NCBI GenBank assembly: GCA_019648995.1
Contig: BLXT01007159.1
Coordinates: 763,158-796,753, forward strand
DNA: 33,596 nt
Direction of reading: 5' to 3'
DNA from: Plakobranchus ocellatus
Lineage: Eukaryota; Mollusca; Gastropoda; Plakobranchidae
A program made the position numbers and the translations under genes. The notes beneath the pieces were generated by a model. It did no database searches and was not told the DNA's origin. It worked only from the letters and a program-made list of their open reading frames with translations. This document shows positions 30,501 to 33,596 of this stretch, one piece after another (position 1 is the stretch's first letter; every line of letters begins with the position of its first letter).

Positions 30501-33025
30501 TGCTTTTGTTTGTTTTGCACATGGCTGTAATGTAACAAATAAATAAGAATTGTAAAATATCATTGATTTCTTTAGCCTTTGCTACTTTTCATAATAAGTC
30601 CAATTTGAAAATGATTACAATTTTCACATTGTCATGGATGGTTAAGACTTCATTCAAGAGGAAACAGGTGAGGGAAGTGTTTCCCAAATCAATAACTTGA
30701 AATACAAATTTATATAAGTCCACTGATCAGTCAGATTTGATCAACAAAAGTAGGTCTATGTGCATGTGTATGCTCACACCCTGCTGAGAGGAGAACCTGA
30801 ATGCTGATGGCCTTAGCGCTATTGCCACTGCACTAGAGATACGCTTAGGAAAATGCAGTTCTACTTTATATATTAGCATCATTCTTGCTTAAAAAATGCT
30901 CTCAAGCTTAAAATTATTCTGTAAGATTAGTAAATGTGAGGATATATTCACATCTTTGGCCAAGGGTTAGCAAGCTAGCAGTAGGCCGATTGATTCTTGT
31001 TTGGTATCATCAACAAAGTGCTTAAGTATGAGTTAACAAAGAAGCAAAACAATTCAGCAACAAAAAACTTCACCCACATTTCTGCAAGTTCACATTTGAA
31101 CGTCTCTTGAATGTTTTAGCTGTCTCTTCCCCTCGAGGTTGTGGAACATCACCTTGCTCCAGAAAAGTTTTTATAGAGGTCTGAAATAAAGGTTGAATTT
31201 ATTAGAAATATTGCAAGCAAATAACATTTTTTGGAACAAATATGGACACACAGGTGTCCTGCACTTTTAAATTAATATCTCGGATTGTGAATCTCTTTTT
31301 CAAATTTTTTGGTATCATTTTTAAATGTCACTATCGAATTCTATCTTTGTTTTTATCCTCAAGACGAATGTGAGGGATGGTCACCCTCATGTTGCAATCC
31401 TATATTTCCTCAATGATGCCAGAGTTTTAGCATGCTAATTTGAAGCTTTTGGGGGTTCAATAATATCACTCACTCACTATGCATTTACTTAGAGAATTAA
31501 ACTTAATTTTAAAAAATAAAGTATGAAAAAAACATTACTTTTGCTGGGGTTAAAAGTTCAATTATTCTCCTCTTTCACTTTGGGAGAAGACCATTGTAGT
31601 AAGGGAGCACTAGTTTTAACAATCTTAAATTGCACTAACAAAAAAAAAATATTCTTAAATCAGTTTCCCAAAATTCCATCTTGAAATCATTTCATACCTT
31701 ATTAACTGGATGGTAAAGTCAGTCCCACAAATACTTTACAAAACGAAATGCATTAAAATCTTTAATTAAAGATGAAGAGTTTTGATATCTCACAAAGTTT
31801 TTCATGCAAATTTTAAAATTCTATAAATTCTATGATGTATTAGCCTTGCTAAAAACACAAAAATAGCTTTGGCCCTAATCTTCAATGAAATAGTCATAAT
31901 ATTTCTTAAAAAAGCAGAAAAAATTGACAAAAGCCTCAGAAGATATCTATTCAATGAATGACAAAAGCTGCAACCAAATTTAATGGATATTGGTACATAT
32001 TCTAGACGAAACAAGATTTTTTTGGAACAAAAAAATCTTTCGCTGAGAAACAAAGCAGCTAAAGCTAAAAAAAATATAGAATCTAAATATAAGGAGGATA
32101 CCATTACTTTATTGTATGTAGCCTACCAGGCCAATGCCAGTGTTATGCCGCTTTTGATAAACAGCATCTATTTTAATCTTCCTTACCAAAAATGAAAAAT
32201 TGTGAAGAATAGAATATAAGGGATAGTCCGTGGACCAGCCCAATGACTTTTAGATTTATGTTCACTAGCTACCATGTACCAAAAAAATGAAGAGGTCTCG
32301 GCCTTAAAATTGTATTGATATTGTGTGAAGACTGAAAGTAGCACTGTTTACATTATAACTTGGCCTTCATCCTCTCCATTTCGTTGGTAACTTGTGAAAG
32401 TTGGCCTAGATCTAGAAGTTGTTGGGCCTGTTCCCCTGGATTATACCAATCTTAGTTTCTTAATTTACATAATAATTTGGTCGAGAACCTCTTTATTTCG
32501 TTGGTAGCTGTAGGTAAACTGGTATGAAAGTAGAAATTTAGGCCAACCTATAGTGCCAAATTTTGGGATGGTCCTGGAACAGGCCCATTCCAGATCTACC
32601 TCTATCAGCTGGTACCAACAAAATGAAGAGGTCTCTGACAAAACATTCTGGAGATTAGCTGATGAAGGTAAGGCATAGATCTAGAATTTAGAAGCAATTG
32701 GGCTGGTCCCCAGATTATCCCAAAACAAGGCCATTGCCATGTGGCCTTTCCTCTAGTCTAGAAGACTAGATCTAGAATCTAGAAGCCTTTTAGTAATAAG
32801 AGCCTATGGATCAAAATTTATTTAAATTTAAAGCATTTAAGTTTCTATATCTAGAGCCGATGTCTTGTAGGTTCTAGTATCTAGATCTAGATTTACAAGC
32901 TGATCTAATCTACACTAGAATCTAAATCTAGATTTAATAGACTCTAGTTTCAGTTTAGATAGATCTAGTGATCTAGATTATCTAGGTCTAGGATCAAACG
33001 GTCTAACCTCCTCCTCGGTTTCCAT
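426..33025 (-). CDS. nup107: Nuclear pore protein Nup107, 26 exons placed, C-terminus outside window
   Basis: This is the overall span of the spliced coding region. Nup107 is an alpha-helical scaffold subunit of the Y-shaped Nup107-160 complex that coats the nuclear pore. In the family, the N-terminal half is an ACE1-type helical domain that binds Nup96, and the C-terminal part binds Nup133. The spliced reading gives 892 codons with no stop. It aligns from end to end with human NUP107 (925 residues), with hallmark blocks [56 protein letters not shown] and [11 protein letters not shown]. Every intron is GT-AG and the phases agree at all 25 junctions. The start codon at 33025-33023 has A at -3 and G at +4 and follows an in-frame TGA 13 codons upstream. 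The final 30-35 residues lie left of position 1. Identification is by sequence recall, not by a search, but the match is extensive. Confidence 0.97.
650..1939 (+). mobile_element. Mariner DNA transposon, degraded full-length copy
   Basis: The element is 1290 bp, bounded by TA duplications at 648-649 and 1940-1941. Its ends are inverted repeats: left CGAGGGAAGTTCAGAAAGTA, right (reverse complement) CGAGGGAAGTTTGGAAAGTA. Inside is a plus-strand mariner transposase with frameshifts and stops (see the pseudogene entry). Size, TIR start CGAGGG, TA target and D34D catalytic spacing all fit the Tc1/mariner superfamily, mariner branch. It sits in the intron between exons 25 and 26 of nup107, antisense to the gene. 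Confidence 0.93.
834..1905 (+). pseudogene. Broken mariner transposase
   Basis: Transposase for cut-and-paste movement, now inactive. Pieces in order: an N-terminal helix-turn-helix region near 834-1040 ([12 protein letters not shown]); the second half of the DNA-binding domain at about 1005-1227 ([36 protein letters not shown]); the first catalytic motif NGDETWLHL with Asp codon at 1297-1299; VMATVFWDS near 1411-1437; the second motif HDNA with Asp at 1567-1569; and [20 protein letters not shown] with the third Asp at 1673-1675. The last two Asp codons are separated by 34 residues plus one extra base, apparently in the C run near 1576-1582, so all three catalytic aspartates survive but in different frames. 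Several stops also lie within. It cannot make an intact protein. Confidence 0.9.
1942..2525. other. nup107 intron 25, part gene-side of the mariner
   Basis: AT-rich intron DNA right of the mariner element, up to the donor of exon 25. I see no other feature. Confidence 0.6.
2526..2594 (-). CDS. nup107: nup107 coding exon 25
   Basis: Residues 814-836, 23 whole codons. The acceptor is CTTTTTTCAG and the donor [22 protein letters not shown] matches human KMYNVLLFVDGGWMVD. It lies downstream of 24 other exons and just upstream of the intron that holds the mariner element. Confidence 0.98.
2595..3980. other. nup107 intron 24
   Basis: About 1.4 kb of AT-rich intron with A/T runs (for example 2838-2850). 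The open frame at 3731-3931 resembles nothing I know. No repeat or gene recognised. Confidence 0.6.
3981..4157 (-). CDS. nup107: nup107 coding exon 24
   Basis: Residues 755-813, 59 whole codons. The acceptor is TTGATTGAAG and the donor [19 protein letters not shown] and [19 protein letters not shown] match human ETFNEWFKHMN and PTFTEKVAHEHKEKKYEMD. Confidence 0.97.
4158..4653. other. nup107 intron 23
   Basis: AT-rich intron with a short GA microsatellite at 4562-4584. Nothing else recognised. Confidence 0.6.
4562..4584. repeat. (GA)n microsatellite, interrupted
   Basis: Run of GA dinucleotides broken by one AA step, about 23 bases. Confidence 0.85.
4654..4725 (-). CDS. nup107: nup107 coding exon 23
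   Basis: Residues 731-754, 24 whole codons. The acceptor is GCTTCTCAG and the donor [25 protein letters not shown] matches human LPAEDDNAIREHLCIRAYL. Confidence 0.98.
4956..5044 (-). CDS. nup107: nup107 coding exon 22
   Basis: Residues 701-730, ending in phase 0. The acceptor is TTATTTATAG and the donor [24 protein letters not shown] matches human KKHEAAKEVFVKIPQDSI. Confidence 0.97.
5045..5854. other. nup107 intron 21
   Basis: About 0.8 kb of intron. A T/G homopolymer block lies at 5421-5442. The 67-codon plus-strand open frame at 5507-5710 has no recognisable similarity. Nothing else seen. Confidence 0.55.
5855..5957 (-). CDS. nup107: nup107 coding exon 21
   Basis: Residues 667-701, ending with one base of a valine codon. 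The acceptor is TTTAAAACAG and the donor [26 protein letters not shown] matches human [20 protein letters not shown] almost residue for residue. Confidence 0.98.
5958..6705. other. nup107 intron 20
   Basis: About 0.75 kb of AT-rich intron. A 73-codon plus-strand frame at 6313-6534 resembles nothing known to me and is probably chance. Confidence 0.55.
6706..6869 (-). CDS. nup107: nup107 coding exon 20
   Basis: Residues 612-666, ending in phase 0. The acceptor is TTTAAATTAG and the donor [25 protein letters not shown] matches human KEADLDVATITKTVVENIR. It leads into the C-terminal half that, in human, binds Nup133. Confidence 0.98.
6870..8885. other. nup107 intron 19
   Basis: About 2 kb of intron with a long A tract at 7411-7430, a less AT-rich block at about 7740-8000 that may be an interspersed repeat, and diverged tandem repeats at 8270-8790. 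No coding potential recognised. Confidence 0.55.
8270..8790. repeat. Diverged tandem repeat, about three units
   Basis: Landmarks recur in order. AAAATTGTAAAAGTAGA is at 8319-8335 and again at 8517-8533, with a weaker ATTGTAAATGAGA at 8658-8670. Each is followed about 10-20 bases later by AATCACTT and then an ATCTT..GGA block. TCTAATTTGATGATACCA is at 8429-8446 and 8759-8776, but missing from the middle unit. Spacing is about 198 then 140 bases, so units have lost or gained sequence. No protein is encoded. Confidence 0.7.
8886..9021 (-). CDS. nup107: nup107 coding exon 19
   Basis: Residues 567-612, ending with one base of a glutamate codon. The acceptor is TTTCTAATAG and the donor [26 protein letters not shown] and VQCYASFLE match human [20 protein letters not shown] and AQYALFLE. 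The frame is too broken up by introns to appear as one long open frame. Confidence 0.96.
9022..9559. other. nup107 intron 18
   Basis: About 0.5 kb of AT-rich intron; nothing recognised. Confidence 0.6.
9560..9678 (-). CDS. nup107: nup107 coding exon 18
   Basis: Residues 527-566, ending in phase 0. The acceptor is CTGTTTACAG and the donor [26 protein letters not shown] matches human [20 protein letters not shown]. It forms two conserved helices of the scaffold. Confidence 0.98.
9679..10623. other. nup107 intron 17
   Basis: About 0.95 kb of intron with an A tract near 9713-9729. The stretch 10040-10450 is less AT-rich and, on the minus strand, holds short open pieces such as [18 protein letters not shown] between stops. 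It may be a decayed coding or transposon remnant, but I recognise no family. Confidence 0.45.
10624..10693 (-). CDS. nup107: nup107 coding exon 17
   Basis: Residues 504-527, ending with one base of an alanine codon. The acceptor is CCCCCAACAG and the donor [22 protein letters not shown] matches human HYHIVQKFLILGDID. Confidence 0.96.
10694..11321. other. nup107 intron 16
   Basis: About 0.6 kb of intron dominated by A and C runs (for example 11161-11177). The small plus-strand open frame at 11010-11198 is low complexity and unlikely to be real. Confidence 0.6.
11322..11370 (-). CDS. nup107: nup107 coding exon 16 (49 nt)
   Basis: Residues 487-503, a very short exon. The acceptor is AATGAACAG, preceded by a long T tract, and the donor is [22 protein letters not shown] corresponds to human LEKVFEELQATD. 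Homology is modest, but phase and splice sites join the strong exons on both sides. It is isolated from exon 15 by the 5.1-kb intron that holds the assembly gap. Confidence 0.9.
13192..13758 (+). pseudogene. Decayed transposon-type protein, C-terminal part
   Basis: Two adjacent plus-strand blocks in different frames look like one broken protein. Block 1 (13192-13458, 88 codons) includes [20 protein letters not shown] and [20 protein letters not shown]. Block 2 (from 13521, with one stop near 13680) reads [37 protein letters not shown] and then [13 protein letters not shown]. From recall, this layout matches the C-terminal part of a repeat-encoded protein family of unknown function, multi-copy in molluscs and cnidarians. 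That is inference. The frame ends at the TTAA that marks the piggyBac-like element. Confidence 0.5.
13764..14844. mobile_element. PiggyBac-like element with internal assembly gap
   Basis: It is flanked by TTAA at 13760-13763 and 14845-14848, the piggyBac target duplication. The left end reads inward CCCAAGTTCCGCGCC. The right end, read inward on the minus strand, is CCCTCCTGGCGCAC. Both start CCC and reach a GCGC core, as expected for short imperfect piggyBac inverted repeats. The visible ends are much more GC-rich than the surroundings. A sub-terminal direct repeat ending TATCGGC occurs twice at the left (13782-13793 and 13831-13841). The middle is N, so a transposase cannot be seen or excluded; length is about 1.08 kb if the gap size is real. 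Confidence 0.55.
13842..14764. other. Assembly gap (923 N)
   Basis: Unresolved bases. Open frames that run through it are artefacts. It lies inside the GC-rich piggyBac-like element, which may be why it was not assembled. Confidence 0.99.
16321..16338. repeat. (GA)9 microsatellite
   Basis: Nine uninterrupted GA steps in intron 15. Confidence 0.9.
16493..16587 (-). CDS. nup107: nup107 coding exon 15
   Basis: Residues 456-487, ending with two bases of a glutamate codon. The acceptor is CTTTCTCAAG and the donor [18 protein letters not shown] matches human VMVDSLVEQEIQ, then a more variable linker [10 protein letters not shown]. Confidence 0.96.
16588..18343. other. nup107 intron 14
   Basis: About 1.75 kb of AT-rich intron. 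I see no coding frame, repeat array or RNA gene. Confidence 0.55.
18344..18454 (-). CDS. nup107: nup107 coding exon 14
   Basis: Residues 419-455, 37 whole codons. The acceptor is CTTCCACAG and the donor [19 protein letters not shown] and LPVCTSW then VWAYFK match human YERAIYAALSGNL, LPVCDTW and VWAYFR. The intron upstream is 4.4 kb, the second longest in the gene. Confidence 0.98.
18985..19020. repeat. (TA/TATG)n microsatellite
   Basis: Run of GTATG/TATA steps ending in an ATATATATA stretch; simple repeat. Confidence 0.8.
20724..20935. repeat. Scattered CTAGA/TCTAG-rich tract
   Basis: Over about 210 bases, motifs CTAGA, TCTAG and AGATCT recur at short irregular intervals (for example GAATAGATCTAGGTCTAGAT near 20810). 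It has the same base vocabulary as the tracts at 21761 and 32740. Confidence 0.6.
21761..21804. repeat. (CTAGAT)n short palindromic repeat
   Basis: ATCTAGATCTAGATCTCAAT followed by degenerate CTAAAT and CTAGAC units. The AGATCT/CTAGAT hexamer is self-complementary, so the tract can fold back on itself. Confidence 0.8.
22901..23077 (-). CDS. nup107: nup107 coding exon 13
   Basis: Residues 360-418, 59 whole codons. The acceptor is CATCTCCAG and the donor GTAAAA. It carries [17 protein letters not shown] and [14 protein letters not shown]. These match human LCKRCGQAWRAATLEGW and EGNPYRRIWKISCW, the signature of metazoan Nup107. This exon alone identifies the gene. Confidence 0.99.
23078..23729. 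other. nup107 intron 12
   Basis: About 0.65 kb of intron; nothing recognised. Confidence 0.6.
23730..23843 (-). CDS. nup107: nup107 coding exon 12
   Basis: Residues 322-359, 38 whole codons. The acceptor is AAACACCAG and the donor [26 protein letters not shown] matches human [20 protein letters not shown], followed by [12 protein letters not shown] matching LFTLIRAGMTEE. It is one of the most conserved exons. Confidence 0.98.
23844..24257. other. nup107 intron 11
   Basis: About 0.4 kb of intron with several A tracts, one of about 20 bases at 24222-24241 close to the donor of exon 11. Nothing else. Confidence 0.6.
24258..24333 (-). CDS. nup107: nup107 coding exon 11
   Basis: Residues 296-321, ending in phase 0. 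The acceptor is CTGCTACAG and the donor GTAAGT. It begins with [10 protein letters not shown], matching human ENTLHTLKQR, and then an exposed serine-rich linker before the conserved DPDAP block of the next exon. Confidence 0.96.
24553..24638 (-). CDS. nup107: nup107 coding exon 10
   Basis: Residues 268-296, ending with two bases of a tryptophan codon. The acceptor is TATTCCTCAG and the donor [15 protein letters not shown] is followed by a divergent loop and then [11 protein letters not shown], matching human QLVVDWLE and IEFYAKSVYW. Confidence 0.97.
24807..24878 (-). CDS. nup107: nup107 coding exon 9
   Basis: Residues 244-267, 24 whole codons. The acceptor is ATTTGACAG and the donor GTTTGT. 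It ends in [12 protein letters not shown], nearly identical to human [12 protein letters not shown]. It is part of the helical ACE1-type domain. Confidence 0.97.
24879..25649. other. nup107 intron 8
   Basis: About 0.77 kb. A 106-codon plus-strand frame at 25367-25687 runs antisense into exon 8. Its protein is basic and low in structure and resembles nothing I know, so I treat it as chance. Confidence 0.55.
25650..25800 (-). CDS. nup107: nup107 coding exon 8
   Basis: Residues 193-243, ending in phase 0. The acceptor is CTTCACCAG and the donor GTAAGT. It contains [14 protein letters not shown], matching human VTWRLLASLYRDRI, then an acidic loop ([11 protein letters not shown]) that is longer and more acidic than in human. 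An ATG at 25850 upstream of this exon lies in intron sequence and is not the start. Confidence 0.95.
26059..26215 (-). CDS. nup107: nup107 coding exon 7
   Basis: Residues 141-193. The acceptor is GATTTTCAG and the donor GTAAAT. It contains [16 protein letters not shown] and then [15 protein letters not shown], matching human FSDFLQSFLKHS and YENICGSQVNILSKI. It begins the alpha-helical domain. Confidence 0.94.
26216..26750. other. nup107 intron 6
   Basis: About 0.5 kb of AT-rich intron with a short (AAC)n run near 26696-26712. Nothing else recognised. Confidence 0.6.
26751..26820 (-). CDS. nup107: nup107 coding exon 6
   Basis: Residues 118-141, ending with one base of an alanine codon. The acceptor is TTTTCTCAG and the donor GTACTG. 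It reads [20 protein letters not shown] and matches the human stretch TEDVTIS followed by EDDPGEA, just before the first helices of the folded domain. Confidence 0.92.
26821..27318. other. nup107 intron 5
   Basis: About 0.5 kb of intron with a CAG run near 26972, an imperfect (ATT)n microsatellite at 26990-27028 and an A/TAAA-rich tract at 27227-27265. Confidence 0.65.
26990..27028. repeat. Imperfect (ATT/ATC)n microsatellite
   Basis: About 13 trinucleotide steps mixing ATT, ATC and ACT units. Confidence 0.85.
27319..27390 (-). CDS. nup107: nup107 coding exon 5
   Basis: Residues 94-117, 24 whole codons. The acceptor is ATATGCAG and the donor GTAAGT. It encodes [20 protein letters not shown], including another SP site (S97). 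It forms the end of the N-terminal tail. Confidence 0.85.
27391..28715. other. nup107 intron 4
   Basis: About 1.3 kb of AT-rich intron. The small open frames in it on both strands (27807-28016, 27998-28213, 28449-28670) have no recognisable similarity. Confidence 0.55.
28716..28789 (-). CDS. nup107: nup107 coding exon 4
   Basis: Residues 69-93, ending in phase 0. The acceptor is TTTACTCAG and the donor GTGCAG. It encodes [15 protein letters not shown]. The TPGK motif (T82) is a full CDK-type consensus. It is still in the flexible N-terminal tail. Confidence 0.82.
28790..29315. other. nup107 intron 3
   Basis: About 0.5 kb of AT-rich intron with A tracts (for example 29001-29021). Nothing else recognised. 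Confidence 0.6.
29316..29399 (-). CDS. nup107: nup107 coding exon 3
   Basis: Residues 41-69. The acceptor is CTTAACAG and the donor GTAAGT. It contains [15 protein letters not shown], with two proline-directed Ser/Thr sites (S50 and T59). It lies in the disordered N-terminal tail, comparable to the TP-rich stretch of human NUP107. The junction to exon 4 forms a serine codon split after its first base. Confidence 0.82.
30318..30360. other. Compact three-way-junction palindrome, possible structured RNA or cruciform
   Basis: In 43 bases three stems fit almost without gaps. Outer stem GCCCA (30318-30322) pairs with TGGGC (30356-30360). Hairpin AGGTG-GGTTG-CACCT is at 30323-30337. Hairpin CTGTGC-TGCTG-GCACAG is at 30338-30354. 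One base is unpaired, apart from the loops. The block is GC-rich in very AT-rich intron DNA. It could be part of a short interspersed repeat, a structured intronic RNA, or chance. I do not recognise a known family. Confidence 0.35.
30787..30835 (-). repeat. Possible tRNA-derived SINE fragment
   Basis: On the minus strand TAGTGCAGTGG (30835-30825) fits the RNA polymerase III A-box pattern TRGYNNARNNG. 27 bases later GGTTCTCCTCT (30797-30787) keeps the GGTTC core of the B box. No acceptor stem or full cloverleaf is visible, so it is not an intact tRNA. A decayed tRNA-derived SINE is the simplest reading. Confidence 0.35.
31078..31180 (-). CDS. nup107: nup107 coding exon 2
   Basis: Residues 7-41, starting in phase 0 and ending with one base of a serine codon. 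The acceptor is TTTATTTCAG and the donor GTGGGT. The segment is hydrophilic with a basic patch (KTFKRRS) and belongs to the disordered N-terminal tail of Nup107. Homology is weak here. The exon is supported by splice signals and by the open frame that joins both neighbours. Confidence 0.75.
32220..32721. mobile_element. Fold-back/MITE-like element of alternating modules
   Basis: The ends are inverted repeats: left GGGATAGTCCGTGGACCAGC, right (reverse complement) GGGATAATCTGGGGACCAGC, then CCAA in both. Inside, a module with the core TACCAACGAAATGAAGAGG recurs four times. Two copies are in plus orientation (32277-32295 and 32613-32631) and two in minus orientation (32370-32389 and 32488-32506). 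Partner blocks GGACCAGCCCAA or GGAACAGGCCCA with TCTAGATCTA accompany them. No protein is encoded. Target duplication is not clear. A non-autonomous fold-back transposon fits best. Confidence 0.6.
32740..33000. repeat. CTAGAT/AGATCTAG-rich tract
   Basis: CTAGA, TCTAG and AGATCT units recur, densest at 32753-32786, 32872-32896 and 32909-32992, for example GATCTAGTGATCTAGATTAT. The tract abuts the donor of exon 1 and follows the fold-back element. It is a degenerate self-complementary hexamer repeat. Confidence 0.75.
33008..33025 (-). CDS. nup107: nup107 coding exon 1 (start codon)
   Basis: Residues 1-6, METEEE. The ATG sits in a good context (ACAATGG), and an in-frame TGA lies at 33064-33062, so no longer N-terminus is possible in this exon. 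The donor is GTTAGA. This short acidic start is the least conserved part, so the exon rests on phase and context rather than homology. The transcript's 5' untranslated part continues to the right by an unknown length. Confidence 0.75.
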
Positions 33026-33345
33026 TGTCCTTGTTGTCTGGGTATATTTACTAAGATAGTTTCACCTGCATTTAAAAAATACAATGACAGATCTGCGCTC
33101 TCTATTGTTTATAAAGAAAATGGTCTGCCTGGACTAAAATTGTGGTTTTTAAAGCCGGCAACATAGCGAAACGCGCCCGATGCCTTCCATCTTGTTTTAA
33201 TTTCAGAATTTCTCGTACTTTTTAGTTTTTTGAATAGAAGAGTGGTTTCATAGCCGTCCGCACTCTTTTCTAAATTGGAAACAAAAACAACTAGATCTAA
33301 CTCTGCCAACACTGCACGATTGGCCATGCAGCTTGTCAATACAAA
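33026..33345 (-). promoter_or_regulatory. nup107: Probable nup107 5' untranslated region and promoter
   Basis: Directly upstream of the start codon. It contains more CpG than anywhere else near the gene (GCGAAACGCGCCCGATG at about 33167-33182). On the minus strand a CCAAT box lies at 33323-33319 (GGCCAATCG), and AAGATGG near 33193 resembles a YY1-type element. An acceptor-like TTTAAATGCAG ends near 33069, so a 5' untranslated intron is possible. A 76-codon minus-strand frame (33339-33109) lies here with no known similarity. The transcription start cannot be fixed from sequence alone. Confidence 0.4.
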
Positions 33346-33596
33346 ATACCATTGTACAAAAAAAAAAGAACAAAAAATTATATTCCTATTCTCAAATGCA
33401 TATTATTTTGATGCACCATCCTGCCAATTTTCACGTGTCTGAGTTGTATGATTTATTGAGCTTACCCTATTCTTTTAAATATTGACCTTGCTCAATTATT
33501 AATAGATTCATATTATGGTTTAAAAGTAAAGTAAAGTGGGTCCCACGCTTAGTCAAAGCATCGGGGAACCAGGAGTAGGGTCCTGATTGTTCTTGG
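33346..33596. other. Upstream flank
   Basis: AT-rich with an A tract at 33358-33367. The last 60 bases are less AT-rich, begin after an AAAGTAAAGT run and may be the edge of another repeat. No gene recognised. Confidence 0.45.

Larger units (their letters stand above)
29400..31077. other. nup107 intron 2
   Basis: About 1.7 kb. It is AT-rich apart from a GC-rich structured block at 30318-30360 and a tRNA-promoter-like segment at 30787-30835, both listed separately. Confidence 0.55.
31181..33007. other. nup107 intron 1
   Basis: About 1.8 kb. The left part (31181-32219) has no recognisable feature; two overlapping opposite-strand frames near 31802-32195 look like chance. The right part holds a fold-back element (32220-32721) and a CTAGAT-rich tract (32740-33000). 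Confidence 0.55.

Noticed and set aside
33109..33339. 76-codon minus-strand frame as an independent gene
   Set aside because: No recognisable similarity and it lies in the probable promoter/5' region. Kept only as a possible upstream frame.
1..33596. CRISPR arrays, bacterial operons, rRNA or intact tRNA genes
   Set aside because: The sequence is intron-rich eukaryotic DNA. I saw no regularly spaced direct repeats of CRISPR type, and no complete tRNA cloverleaf or GGTTCGAATCC B box on either strand.

Overview
The window is eukaryotic nuclear DNA from an invertebrate animal. It is strongly AT-rich, carries many A/T homopolymers, and contains one split gene plus decayed transposons. A mollusc, perhaps a heterobranch gastropod, is my best guess. 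That guess rests on the abundant CTAGAT/AGATCTAG palindromic repeats and the style of the transposons, and it is inference only.

Almost the whole window is one minus-strand gene: the orthologue of nucleoporin Nup107, a scaffold subunit of the Y-complex (Nup107-160 complex) of the nuclear pore. Twenty-six coding exons can be placed, from the start codon at 33025 down to 426. All have GT-AG introns and compatible phases. Together they give 2676 nt, or 892 codons without a stop. Human NUP107 is 925 residues, so only about the last 30-35 residues should be missing, beyond position 1. Exons are short (18-177 nt). The largest introns are 11371-16492 (about 5.1 kb, including a 923-base run of N) and 18455-22900 (about 4.4 kb).

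The introns hold the mobile DNA. At 1-78 is the 3' end of a LINE reading frame. At 650-1939 is a nearly full-length but broken mariner element with terminal inverted repeats and TA duplications. At 8270-8790 are diverged tandem repeats. At 13192-13758 is a decayed transposon-type reading frame, apparently interrupted at a TTAA site by a piggyBac-like element (13764-14844) that contains the sequencing gap. At about 30787-30835 are tRNA-type promoter boxes, possibly a SINE. At 30318-30360 is a compact GC-rich three-way-junction palindrome. At 32220-32721 is a fold-back element built of alternately oriented modules. CTAGAT-rich tracts lie at 20724-20935, 21761-21804 and 32740-33000.

Upstream of the start codon, 33026-33340 is richer in CpG and has an inverted CCAAT box, so it probably holds the promoter and 5' untranslated region. 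I found no second protein-coding gene, tRNA, rRNA or CRISPR array. Most other open frames are chance frames in intron DNA.
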